Assembly (NCBI GenBank): GCA_046482825.1
Contig: JAWOEI010000066.1
Span: forward strand, 1-43,126
Direction: 5' to 3'
DNA from: M55B167 sp046482825
GTDB lineage: Bacteria > Verrucomicrobiota > Kiritimatiellia > RFP12 > UBA1067
DNA: 43,126 bases
The notes under the pieces are model-generated. The model did no database searches. It was given only the letters and a program-made list of their open reading frames with translations, and was not told the origin of the DNA. The position numbers and the translations under genes were made by a program. Within the stretch, counting starts at the first letter, position 1. Each line of letters begins with the position of its first letter. Positions 1 to 7,407 of this stretch are shown piece after piece.

Positions 1-200
1 AGCCTGAATTCGATCAGCCCCTGTTCTTTGCAGATGTAAAGACCGACCGACCCGACGAGGACCGCACTGATCATAAACTGCAAAACAGCCACATCCCTGA
101 AAAGCAGAAAACCCACCTGTTTTTCAAAGCGGAGCACTCCGGCTTTCTGCAGAAGAAGACCGAACAAAGCACCAGTTACACATCCCAGAACAAGTTCCAT
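1..200 (-). CDS. YeeE/YedE-family transporter subunit, second half (partial, cut by window edge)
   Basis: Reading the minus strand from the ATG at 200 gives an open frame to the window edge (66 residues seen). It starts MELVLGCVTGALFGLLLQKA and continues with VLRFEKQVGFLLFRD and a hydrophobic segment. This matches the YeeE/YedE (sulfur-transport, DUF6691-like) half-transporters, which have a glycine-rich first helix and a basic 'LRF-K' loop. The upstream gene's stop codon is only 2 bases before this ATG, and GGAAGGAG at the end of that gene is a strong ribosome binding site. The two halves are therefore probably co-translated and pair in the membrane to carry thiosulfate or another reduced sulfur compound. 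The substrate is inferred from the family. The rest of the gene lies outside the window. Confidence 0.75.
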   Translation of the reverse strand, partial: MELVLGCVTGALFGLLLQKAGVLRFEKQVGFLLFRDVAVLQFMISAVLVGSVGLYICKEQGLIEFR

Positions 201-202
201 GA

Positions 203-742
203 CTATCTGCTCCTTCCGTATAACAAACCGGCCGTAACAGAACCTCCAATGACAAACGCAAGCATGGCAACGATTCCGCCTATGGACATCTGCATCAAAC
301 CGCTTAATCCATGCCCCGACGGACATCCACCGGCAAGTCGCGCACCGAAAAGGGCTGTTACTCCGCCCAGGAAAGCCCACACTGCTCTTTTTAAAGAGCT
401 GCCGCCATAACACTCCTCCCATATAGGGGGTACTGTTTCAAATTTGAAGGTGCCTCCGAGAAGAGCCGAAATAAATGCCCCGGCAAAAATGCCCCCGACA
501 AAAGCCATCTGCCAATCGACTTTAATCCCCGTTGACTGGAAATACCTGTTTTCTGCAACATGTCCACTATCCACCTGTTGCTCTATCAATCCGGCAGCAC
601 GGACAAAAGATGAGGATGCCCCGAAATATTTCGGCTCCTCCAGATATTTCATTGTGGCAACTGCCGAAGCAACTGCAAGTGCCCCGGCCAGAGAGCCGGC
701 GAAAAAAGGATTCCAGAAACTTCTGAAAATAAATATTCTCAT
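203..742 (-). CDS. YeeE/YedE-family transporter subunit, first half
   Basis: A 179-residue integral membrane protein. A first helix near residues 10-30 is followed by a periplasmic-looking loop, then three further hydrophobic segments. The family signature ARLAGGCPSGHGLSG is present; its cysteine is the conserved thiol proposed to relay thiosulfate in the TsuA/YeeE group. The frame is also open from an ATG at 757, but ATG 742 has GGGGAG seven bases upstream and gives a normal N-terminus (MRIFIFRSFWNPFF), so I use 742. It is followed after 2 bases by the second half-transporter. The rodZ-like gene ends 29 bases upstream, so it probably belongs to the same transcript. Function: import or export of a reduced sulfur species, inferred from the family. 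Confidence 0.8.
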   Translation of the reverse strand: MRIFIFRSFWNPFFAGSLAGALAVASAVATMKYLEEPKYFGASSSFVRAAGLIEQQVDSGHVAENRYFQSTGIKVDWQMAFVGGIFAGAFISALLGGTFKFETVPPIWEECYGGSSLKRAVWAFLGGVTALFGARLAGGCPSGHGLSGLMQMSIGGIVAMLAFVIGGSVTAGLLYGRSR

Positions 743-771
743 TGTAATACTCCCCATGCTGCCGTAACAGC

Positions 772-1875
772 TCAGTCAAAATACATGTCAGGTGGCGGTG
801 GCACATCATGAAGATTGTCAGAATGGGGTTCCATGCTTGTTTTTTCCCCTGTCTCTGAAACGGCAACAGAAACGGAGGTGGCATCCGGATCAGCTACGCT
901 GTCCGAAGAGGACGTCAATCTGAATATCATGGAAATGCCCAGAAGGATGAGGACAAGGACAATAAACCCGAATGAACCGTAAACAAAGACAGTTCTGCTG
1001 CTCCGGGTGCTGAAGTTGAAGGGAACCCTGATTCTGTGTTCTCTGAAAAACTCACCGCAGGTACGCAGGAAAGTTCCCATAAAACGTTCTGTATTTTCTG
1101 CATACCGTTTTTTCCTGTTTTCTGTTTCATATGATTGGCCCATTCGTCCACCTATCTGGAAAACAGGCAGACTCTGATTCCGCCCCAGATGCAGTGAGAT
1201 TTTCTTTTTCTGCTGCTGCTCCTCCTGATCCTTTTCAGCGGCCTCCTTTTCCTCCATCATCCGTTTTGCTTCCGCTATTCTTTCATGAAGCGGTGTTGTA
1301 TTGAAAAGATTCGGCTCGTCAGCTGAAAAGAGATCGCCCCCGGCTTCGGGCGGCATTGCGGCAGCATCCGGATTATTCTTTTCTTCCGCATCATCCAGAG
1401 CTTCTGAAACAGAAGGTGCAGGTGCAGAATCCTCCGGTGCATCAGCTGGCACAACCGGTTCTTTTTCAGAAAGCGGTTTTGATGCACCTTCGAGGCTGCG
1501 CACAGCCTTACGGGGCACAATCTCCACCTTCTCCGGCGTTCCAGCCTCCTGCGGCTGTTCTTTCCCGGGAGTCAGCGGAACAATCGGTTTTTCGACTTCA
1601 GGAGGAGAAACATTTTCCTTTCGTTGCACCACAGGAGCTGTTCTGCCTGTATAAATGTTCATAAACTCATCTATCAGGGGCTGAACATCAATATCAAGCA
1701 GTTCTGCGTACAATTTAAGAAAACCACGACCATATATCGGAGCCGCAATCCTGTGGAAATCCTCCTTCTCAAGTTCCTCAACAATCTGCACCATCATATT
1801 TGTGTGTTCAGCCACTTCTGACGTGGACAAACCCCGCGCTTCACGCGCCTCTCTCAATATATTGCCTAGTGCCAT
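772..1875 (-). CDS. RodZ-like helix-turn-helix membrane protein
   Basis: 367 residues. Residues about 3-70 form a Cro/HTH_25-type domain (LREAREARGLSTSEVAEHT, then IYGRGFLKLYAELL), as in RodZ and related shape proteins. A long low-complexity acidic and proline-rich linker follows, then a basic juxtamembrane stretch and one transmembrane helix at about 296-318. RodZ tethers MreB filaments to the wall-synthesis machinery through its cytoplasmic HTH domain. Here the C-terminal tail is only about 49 residues and lacks the usual periplasmic beta-domain (DUF4115), so this is a shortened relative. The start codon overlaps the ftsK stop by one base (TAATG), which implies translational coupling. The exact role is inferred; a membrane-anchored regulator is an alternative. 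Confidence 0.75.
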   Translation of the reverse strand: MALGNILREAREARGLSTSEVAEHTNMMVQIVEELEKEDFHRIAAPIYGRGFLKLYAELLDIDVQPLIDEFMNIYTGRTAPVVQRKENVSPPEVEKPIVPLTPGKEQPQEAGTPEKVEIVPRKAVRSLEGASKPLSEKEPVVPADAPEDSAPAPSVSEALDDAEEKNNPDAAAMPPEAGGDLFSADEPNLFNTTPLHERIAEAKRMMEEKEAAEKDQEEQQQKKKISLHLGRNQSLPVFQIGGRMGQSYETENRKKRYAENTERFMGTFLRTCGEFFREHRIRVPFNFSTRSSRTVFVYGSFGFIVLVLILLGISMIFRLTSSSDSVADPDATSVSVAVSETGEKTSMEPHSDNLHDVPPPPDMYFD

Positions 1876-4601
1876 TATTTTAACCCTTCCTGATTAACTG
1901 CATCACTCGACGGCAAATCCGTATCGTCTGCTGTTTCATCGCTTACGTCCTCATCAGAGTATTCCGATCCCGGCGGGGGCTGATCAAGATCGATCAGAAT
2001 CTCACGCGTATTTGAACCGTCCATAGGCGAAACAACTCCACGCTCTTCCAGCATATCAATAATTGTATTGGCCCGTGAATAACCAACTTTCAGCTTGCGC
2101 CGGACCAGTTCTCCTGAAACCCGTTTGTGAACACGTATCATTTCGATGGCGTCCTTATAAAGTTCTTCGAGTTCGCCCTCTCTTTTCTGTTGCAGGCGGT
2201 CGGCTTTGCTTGGTTTGGGAGCCTCCGGCTCCGCTTCTTTCATAATGTCTTCTGGATCTGACTCTTTAATTTTTTCAAGGCGTTTCGAAAGTTTCTCGTC
2301 ATAAACAGGCGCATGCCTTTGTTTCACGTAGCTGACTATGCGATTGACCTCCATACCGTTCACCCAGGCCCCCTGGGCACGCAGCAGATCCGAACCGCTC
2401 TGCAGAAAGAGCATATCACCGGAACCTATCAGATTCTCCGCTCCGGGTGAATCGAGAATAGTACGGCTGTCATTAGCCTGCGAAACCTTAAAGGCTATAC
2501 GTCCGGGAATGTTGGCTTTTATCGTGCCGGTAATAACATCCACAGAAGGACGCTGCGTCGCCATGATCATATGTATGCCCACTGCACGCGAAAGTGCGCA
2601 AAGTCTGTTGATAACAGGTTCAACCTCCTTGCTGGCGACATTCATTATATCAGCTACTTCATCAATCACAATAACAATGTAAGGGAGCTTCTCAGGAACT
2701 TTGCTTTCGGAGTCAACAGTGCCTTCAAAAAGATCCTCTTCCTGAATAACAGGGCGGTTATTGTAGTCAAAAATATTGCGTGCACGTACTTTCTGCAACA
2801 GACGATAACGCTTATCCATCTCGCTGACAGCCCATTTCAGGCCGAAAACGACCTTGTTCGGATCATTGATCACCGGAACAAGCAGATGCGGCAGATCGTT
2901 ATAGGCCACAAACTCGACACGTTTCGGGTCAATCAGAATCAGTTTCAACTGTTCAGGCGTGCGGCTCATCAGAAGACCGCAGAGTATCGCATTCAGACAG
3001 ACGCTCTTGCCCGAACCGGTTGACCCGGCCACAAGCATATGCGGCGCTTTAGTAAGATCATAGACAAAATCGTCACCGGAGACATTCTTACCTATAGCAA
3101 GGGGGATCTGCATCTCATTGTTCTGCCAGGCAGAGCTTTCTATAATGGAGCGAAAAGTGACAGAACGCGCTTTTTTATTGGGTATTTCCACTCCGACAGC
3201 CTTTTTACCGGGAATGGGAGCCTCAACCCTTAAACTCGAAGCAGCCAGACTCATCTTAAGGTTATTGCTTAAACTGCATATCCTTTCCACCCTGATATGC
3301 GGTGCGGGCTCCAGTTCATACTGGGTAACAACCGGCCCGGGTTTTATTCCGACCACCTTGCACGGTATTTTAAAATGGTTGAGGGCGGTAACAAGCAACT
3401 GAGCCATCTCTTCCACACCACCGTGATCAGCCTTGTCACTCGGAATCGGGTCAAGGAGATCAATCGGCGGCAGCATATAATCAACTTTTTTTCTGCGGGC
3501 AGGTTCAGAGGTTTTCTGACCGGACGCCGCATCTTCAGGGGATGGCCTGTTTTGCTGAACGGGTTTCCGTGCAGACGGAGAAGGGGCATCCGGTACAGGA
3601 GCGGATCGTCTCTGCGACCCTTTCACCGCGTAAGACGGTTGCGGCGGAATATTTCTGCTGCGGGTGAAAGCAACGGCATCTTTTCTTGCTTTCTCAGCCA
3701 GCTTACGGATACGTTCCGCCTCAGTTTCCTGTTTCAACAGTTTTTCCGATTCACGTTTTTTGAGTTTCTCCTCTTTTCGCAAAGCCCTTTCCTCAGCTTT
3801 TTTCCGCCGTTTTTCCGCATTTTCGGCTGTTTTAAGACGCTTTTTTTCTTCACGTTCCCGCCGACGGGCTTCTTTATCGTCTGAAAAATCCGTTTTATTG
3901 CTTCTGGTTTTATCGTTCCCGCTGAAATTCCCTTCCCGGCGGCTGTTCAGCAGACCTTCGTAAGAATCATCATTTTCATCATCAACAAGAAAAATTCTTT
4001 CGCTGCACCATCGCAGCATTCTGAAGATATTCTCGGTTCCGATGACCATCAGAAAAGAAAAAATAAATACGCACAGCACTAAAATACCGCTGCCCACTGG
4101 ACTGATCCATTTAGTAAGCAGGCAGGTCATCATCCAATAGCCTATCATGCCCCCGGCGTGGCAGATGTTGTTTTCTACGAGCACTCCTCGCAATACGTCG
4201 TCATTACCGAGCTGCAGCATACAGGCCAGAGATAGAATAAAAAGCAGAACCCAAGGCAGTTTCCGTGAAACATACACCAGCTTACCTGCCGTCATCAGCA
4301 AACCCAGCAAAATGACAAACAGAGGCACAGCCCAGAGAGCGAGCCCTATATATGAGTACCCCAGAAAAACAGCCCACGCTCCCACCGGACCTATCCAGTT
4401 GACGCATGGATTCAACGGCGGTGCATTCAGCCAGCTGATATCCCTCCAGTTATAAGTAATGATACTCAGAAGCGGAAAAATTGAAACGGGCAGCAGAAAA
4501 AAACCTATGATACGTCTTCTGACAAGGCGTTCCCATTCCAGACGATCGGTTTCTCTGGTTTTTTCACGCCTTTCTGCTGTATTTTTTCCCATTGCTGCCA
4601 T
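1875..4601 (-). CDS. ftsK: DNA translocase FtsK/SpoIIIE
   Basis: About 908 residues. ATP-driven double-stranded DNA pump that clears chromosomes from the division septum. The N-terminal part has four or five membrane helices. A long Lys/Glu/Arg-rich coiled-coil-like linker follows, then the motor with Walker A GSTGSGKS (Lys near 532) and Walker B IVIVIDEVAD (near 644). The C-terminal winged-helix gamma domain (RVSGELVRRKLKVGYSRANTIIDMLEERG) reads orienting sequences. The frame is open from 4679, but that overlaps the upstream cdaR by 68 bases; ATG 4601, 10 bases after the cdaR stop with TAGG upstream, is the likelier start (ATG 4592 also possible). It is placed between cdaR and the rodZ-like gene. 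Confidence 0.95.
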   Translation of the reverse strand: MAAMGKNTAERREKTRETDRLEWERLVRRRIIGFFLLPVSIFPLLSIITYNWRDISWLNAPPLNPCVNWIGPVGAWAVFLGYSYIGLALWAVPLFVILLGLLMTAGKLVYVSRKLPWVLLFILSLACMLQLGNDDVLRGVLVENNICHAGGMIGYWMMTCLLTKWISPVGSGILVLCVFIFSFLMVIGTENIFRMLRWCSERIFLVDDENDDSYEGLLNSRREGNFSGNDKTRSNKTDFSDDKEARRREREEKKRLKTAENAEKRRKKAEERALRKEEKLKKRESEKLLKQETEAERIRKLAEKARKDAVAFTRSRNIPPQPSYAVKGSQRRSAPVPDAPSPSARKPVQQNRPSPEDAASGQKTSEPARRKKVDYMLPPIDLLDPIPSDKADHGGVEEMAQLLVTALNHFKIPCKVVGIKPGPVVTQYELEPAPHIRVERICSLSNNLKMSLAASSLRVEAPIPGKKAVGVEIPNKKARSVTFRSIIESSAWQNNEMQIPLAIGKNVSGDDFVYDLTKAPHMLVAGSTGSGKSVCLNAILCGLLMSRTPEQLKLILIDPKRVEFVAYNDLPHLLVPVINDPNKVVFGLKWAVSEMDKRYRLLQKVRARNIFDYNNRPVIQEEDLFEGTVDSESKVPEKLPYIVIVIDEVADIMNVASKEVEPVINRLCALSRAVGIHMIMATQRPSVDVITGTIKANIPGRIAFKVSQANDSRTILDSPGAENLIGSGDMLFLQSGSDLLRAQGAWVNGMEVNRIVSYVKQRHAPVYDEKLSKRLEKIKESDPEDIMKEAEPEAPKPSKADRLQQKREGELEELYKDAIEMIRVHKRVSGELVRRKLKVGYSRANTIIDMLEERGVVSPMDGSNTREILIDLDQPPPGSEYSDEDVSDETADDTDLPSSDAVNQEGLK

Positions 4602-4611
4602 AAAACAAAAC

Positions 4612-5655
4612 CTATTTCCCGGATTTTCTGTCATCAGAAGGAGCAGATGAATCAGACTGAGTCGATTCCGGAATAGCAAGCGGAATCAAGTTGATCTTCT
4701 CCGGTATAGCCTTAGCCGAACCCACATCCAGTCCCTGCCGTATATGCGTAATAACCGGAACCGTATTTGTCAGCCCGGGCACTATAGGCAGGTTGCCATC
4801 TACGGACACCATTAAATCACTGAATCTGATCTTTTTCAACAATTTAGAACGTCCTGAAATTTCTATGTCCACTCTATCAGGCTCAACGCTCCAGGGGTTG
4901 GGAGCTCCTGCAGAATGTGAAACTATCACAGGGACATCTTCAATTACGCGAGTCGCTTTCTGAGCGATAATATAGACATTGACAACCATTTCAGACGGAT
5001 CGACAGTCACATTGGCCGCATCACCCGGAGGGATAAGTCTTACTCTTGTGGTAAAACTTTCCAGGCGGTCACTCACATCAATTGGCTCACACTGAATCCG
5101 TATGTTTTCAAGATCCAGTGTGCTGAGAAATCTTCGGGAGGCGGTAATCACCGCATTTGTCACATCATAGGAAAGCTTAACTGTTCCGCGGGCGTCACCT
5201 TCCAGTTCAGGCGGGGCAACCTCAACAGTATACGATTCGGAAACGTCGAATTCCACATCTATATATTCGGGGTCTATCTTGACAATACGCACATCCCTGA
5301 ATCCCTGCAGATGCTTGGGCTTCACCTTGATCCGCACCATGTCCATGTCTTTAGCGCTTTTCTGCCGGGCCCTGACAACGCATTTCAGGGTGGACTCGGC
5401 AATTTCGCTGGTTTCTATATAAGATCCCCGTATGCTCACCTTGACGGAACGCGGCTCGACAGAAGAAACCGCGACATTTTTGTCCTCCGCATTATCAAGA
5501 TTCACCTCAACCGGAACCGAAACTTCTCTCATATGGCTGATGTCGGAACGGATTGTGAAATAAACAAGTACCGCGATAACCAGAGCAAGCAGCTTCCAAT
5601 AGCCGTTATTGACAAAAAGAAGGTGCAGAACTGTCTTAACCTGGTTTAACTGCAT
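4612..5655 (-). CDS. cdaR: YbbR-domain protein, CdaA regulator (CdaR)
   Basis: 347 residues. One N-terminal membrane helix (about 18-35, YWKLLALVIAVLVYF) anchors a periplasmic region of repeated YbbR beta-domains (e.g. VSVPVEVNLDN; DVPVIVSHSAGAPNPWSVEPDRVDIEISG). In Firmicutes the YbbR protein CdaR binds and modulates the diadenylate cyclase CdaA. The gene starts at ATG 5655 inside the last 20 bases of cdaA, preceded by AAGGAG, so the two are translationally coupled; an upstream in-frame start at 5745 gives an unconvincing arginine-rich leader. The C-terminus is a short polar Ser/Asp/Lys tail. Its job as cyclase partner is inferred from family and adjacency. Confidence 0.9.
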   Translation of the reverse strand: MQLNQVKTVLHLLFVNNGYWKLLALVIAVLVYFTIRSDISHMREVSVPVEVNLDNAEDKNVAVSSVEPRSVKVSIRGSYIETSEIAESTLKCVVRARQKSAKDMDMVRIKVKPKHLQGFRDVRIVKIDPEYIDVEFDVSESYTVEVAPPELEGDARGTVKLSYDVTNAVITASRRFLSTLDLENIRIQCEPIDVSDRLESFTTRVRLIPPGDAANVTVDPSEMVVNVYIIAQKATRVIEDVPVIVSHSAGAPNPWSVEPDRVDIEISGRSKLLKKIRFSDLMVSVDGNLPIVPGLTNTVPVITHIRQGLDVGSAKAIPEKINLIPLAIPESTQSDSSAPSDDRKSGK

Positions 5656-6520
5656 GTCCCGTCTCCTTCTTCTTTTTCTGTGATTCAGTATAAGCCGTGA
5701 CACGCGCGGCAAACCAGTTGGAAGCCATATCCGTAAACGACACATTCTGCAGTTTTCTCTGGTGCGGCATAGCCAGACGCAACCATCTCAGCATAACCTT
5801 GTTCACATTCTCCTTGGAAACATACCGATGCAGTTTTCCGTTATAAGCTATCGAAATAGCTCCGGTTTCCTCGGACACGACAAAAACAACAGCGTCGGTT
5901 TCCTCACTCAGACCGACAGCCGCACGGTGCCTCATCCCTGATGAAATCAGTTCACTTCTGTTTGAAACAGGGAAAAGACAGTGGGCCGCGGATATTCTGC
6001 CATCGCGAATGACAATTCCTCCGTCATGCAACGGCAGAGGCGGAGTAAATATCGACACCAGCAGCTCGTGACTCAGCAGGGCATTGATCATAATACCGGA
6101 TTCCTCATAGCCTCTGAGGGATATTCCGCGTTCAATTGCGACAAGAGCCCCGAGACGGCTGGAAGACATATTAATGATACTTCTTGTCAGGATCTCTGTG
6201 ACAGGAGCCTTGCTCAAGGCGTACTGCCGTGAAAACAGACGTTGTCCCCCCACAAGCGCAAGCATTCTTCGTATATCCTGCTGGAAAACCACGACCATGC
6301 TAAGTGCGAGATAAACCAGAAGAAAATACACAACACGGGCAAGCACATCAAACTTGAAAATATGAGTAAAAAGCAACAATGAAACCACAGTAACGCAGAA
6401 TCCCAGCAGAACCTGAGCACTTCTTGTACCCTTGATCAGACGGATAACCCCGTAAACCACAAGATACAGAATGATAATCTGCATTATATCATTATAACTT
6501 ATCTGTAACCCATTCAGCAT
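5636..6520 (-). CDS. cdaA: Diadenylate cyclase (c-di-AMP synthase, CdaA/DacA type)
   Basis: 294 residues. Makes c-di-AMP from two ATP. Three hydrophobic helices occupy about residues 12-80, followed by the DAC domain. The catalytic metal/ribose motif, usually Asp-Gly-Ala, reads HDGG here (DGG at 166-168). The RHR motif is intact (GMRHRAA, 197-199), as is the SEET segment that follows. The change of Ala to Gly keeps the catalytic Asp and is likely tolerated. The C-terminus extends about 40 basic residues beyond the domain (ESQKKKKETGH). folP ends 2 bases upstream and cdaR overlaps the 3' end, the classic cdaA-cdaR pair. No c-di-AMP phosphodiesterase is visible in this window. Confidence 0.95.
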   Translation of the reverse strand: MLNGLQISYNDIMQIIILYLVVYGVIRLIKGTRSAQVLLGFCVTVVSLLLFTHIFKFDVLARVVYFLLVYLALSMVVVFQQDIRRMLALVGGQRLFSRQYALSKAPVTEILTRSIINMSSSRLGALVAIERGISLRGYEESGIMINALLSHELLVSIFTPPLPLHDGGIVIRDGRISAAHCLFPVSNRSELISSGMRHRAAVGLSEETDAVVFVVSEETGAISIAYNGKLHRYVSKENVNKVMLRWLRLAMPHQRKLQNVSFTDMASNWFAARVTAYTESQKKKKETGHAVKPG

Positions 6521-6522
6521 TA

Positions 6523-7389
6523 TCAGCCCTGTTTTTTCCTGTTTTCTATCGCATCGGCCACTGTAACAGCCTGCCGGGTTTCTTTAACGTCATGCACACG
6601 GACAATTGAAGCGCCGTGCAAAATACTCATCAATGCGGCCCCTATGCTTCCGCCTATGCGATCTTCCACATCAGGAGAACTGCACAGCTCTCCAATAAAA
6701 CGTTTATGTGAAACTCCGACCAGCACAGGCGCAATCTCACGGATACGCTCCAGATGCGCCAGAAGCTCAAGGTTGTGTATTGTCTTTTTGGCGAACCCGA
6801 TTCCGGGGTCGATGACAATCTGTTTCCGCGCAACACCCTGGGCAAGCGCAAACTCAACGCACTCCTGCAACCTGTGCGCAACATCTTCCAGCACATTATC
6901 GTAATCGGTCAGTTCAGTCATAGTTTCCGGGGAACCGCGCATGTGCATCAAAACCAGACCTGAACGGCTTTGCACCGCCAGACGGGCAAATTCACCTGAT
7001 TCATCCAGAGGCATAATGTTATTGATAATATGCGCACCTGCATTCAACGCGGCTTCGGCAACCGGTAAATGCCGGGTATCAATTGAAACGGCAACATCCA
7101 GTTCTGCGGTAATTCTGCAAATCACAGGAACGACCCTTTTCAACTCCTCTTTGACTTCAACCTCACAGGCACCGGGACGGGTTGATTCGCCGCCGACATC
7201 TATTATATCAGCTCCCTGGCGGACCATTTCGCGAGCTCTATCAAACGCAGCGTCAGGCTCAAAATAACGGCCGCCGTCGAAGAAAGAGTCAGGGGTGACA
7301 TTCAGGACTCCCATTATCAGAGGAGGGTCCAGAGGAATTTTACGTTCTCTGCAAAACCAGACTTTTTCTTTCATTACTGAATCCGGCAT
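6523..7389 (-). CDS. folP: Dihydropteroate synthase
   Basis: 288 residues, the usual family length. Condenses 6-hydroxymethyl-dihydropterin pyrophosphate with p-aminobenzoate in folate synthesis, releasing pyrophosphate. Signatures seen: MGVLNVTPDSFFDGGRYF near the N-terminus, DIIDVGGESTRPG, SIDTRH, INNI, DPGIGFAKK, and GVSHKRFIGEL before the C-terminal helix with VRVHDV. It begins 18 bases after the ftsH stop and ends 2 bases before cdaA. An ftsH-folP order is common in other bacteria. The start could also be ATG 7374 (MKEKVWF), since neither start has a strong Shine-Dalgarno sequence. Cytoplasmic. Confidence 0.95.
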   Translation of the reverse strand: MPDSVMKEKVWFCRERKIPLDPPLIMGVLNVTPDSFFDGGRYFEPDAAFDRAREMVRQGADIIDVGGESTRPGACEVEVKEELKRVVPVICRITAELDVAVSIDTRHLPVAEAALNAGAHIINNIMPLDESGEFARLAVQSRSGLVLMHMRGSPETMTELTDYDNVLEDVAHRLQECVEFALAQGVARKQIVIDPGIGFAKKTIHNLELLAHLERIREIAPVLVGVSHKRFIGELCSSPDVEDRIGGSIGAALMSILHGASIVRVHDVKETRQAVTVADAIENRKKQG

Positions 7390-7407
7390 CCCATTCTGTC
7401 CAGTCTG

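Noticed and set aside
3297..3884. Long plus-strand open frame of 195 codons opposite ftsK
   Set aside because: It is antisense to the conserved ftsK motor and linker, rich in Phe/Arg from reading Lys/Glu codons backwards, and resembles no family.
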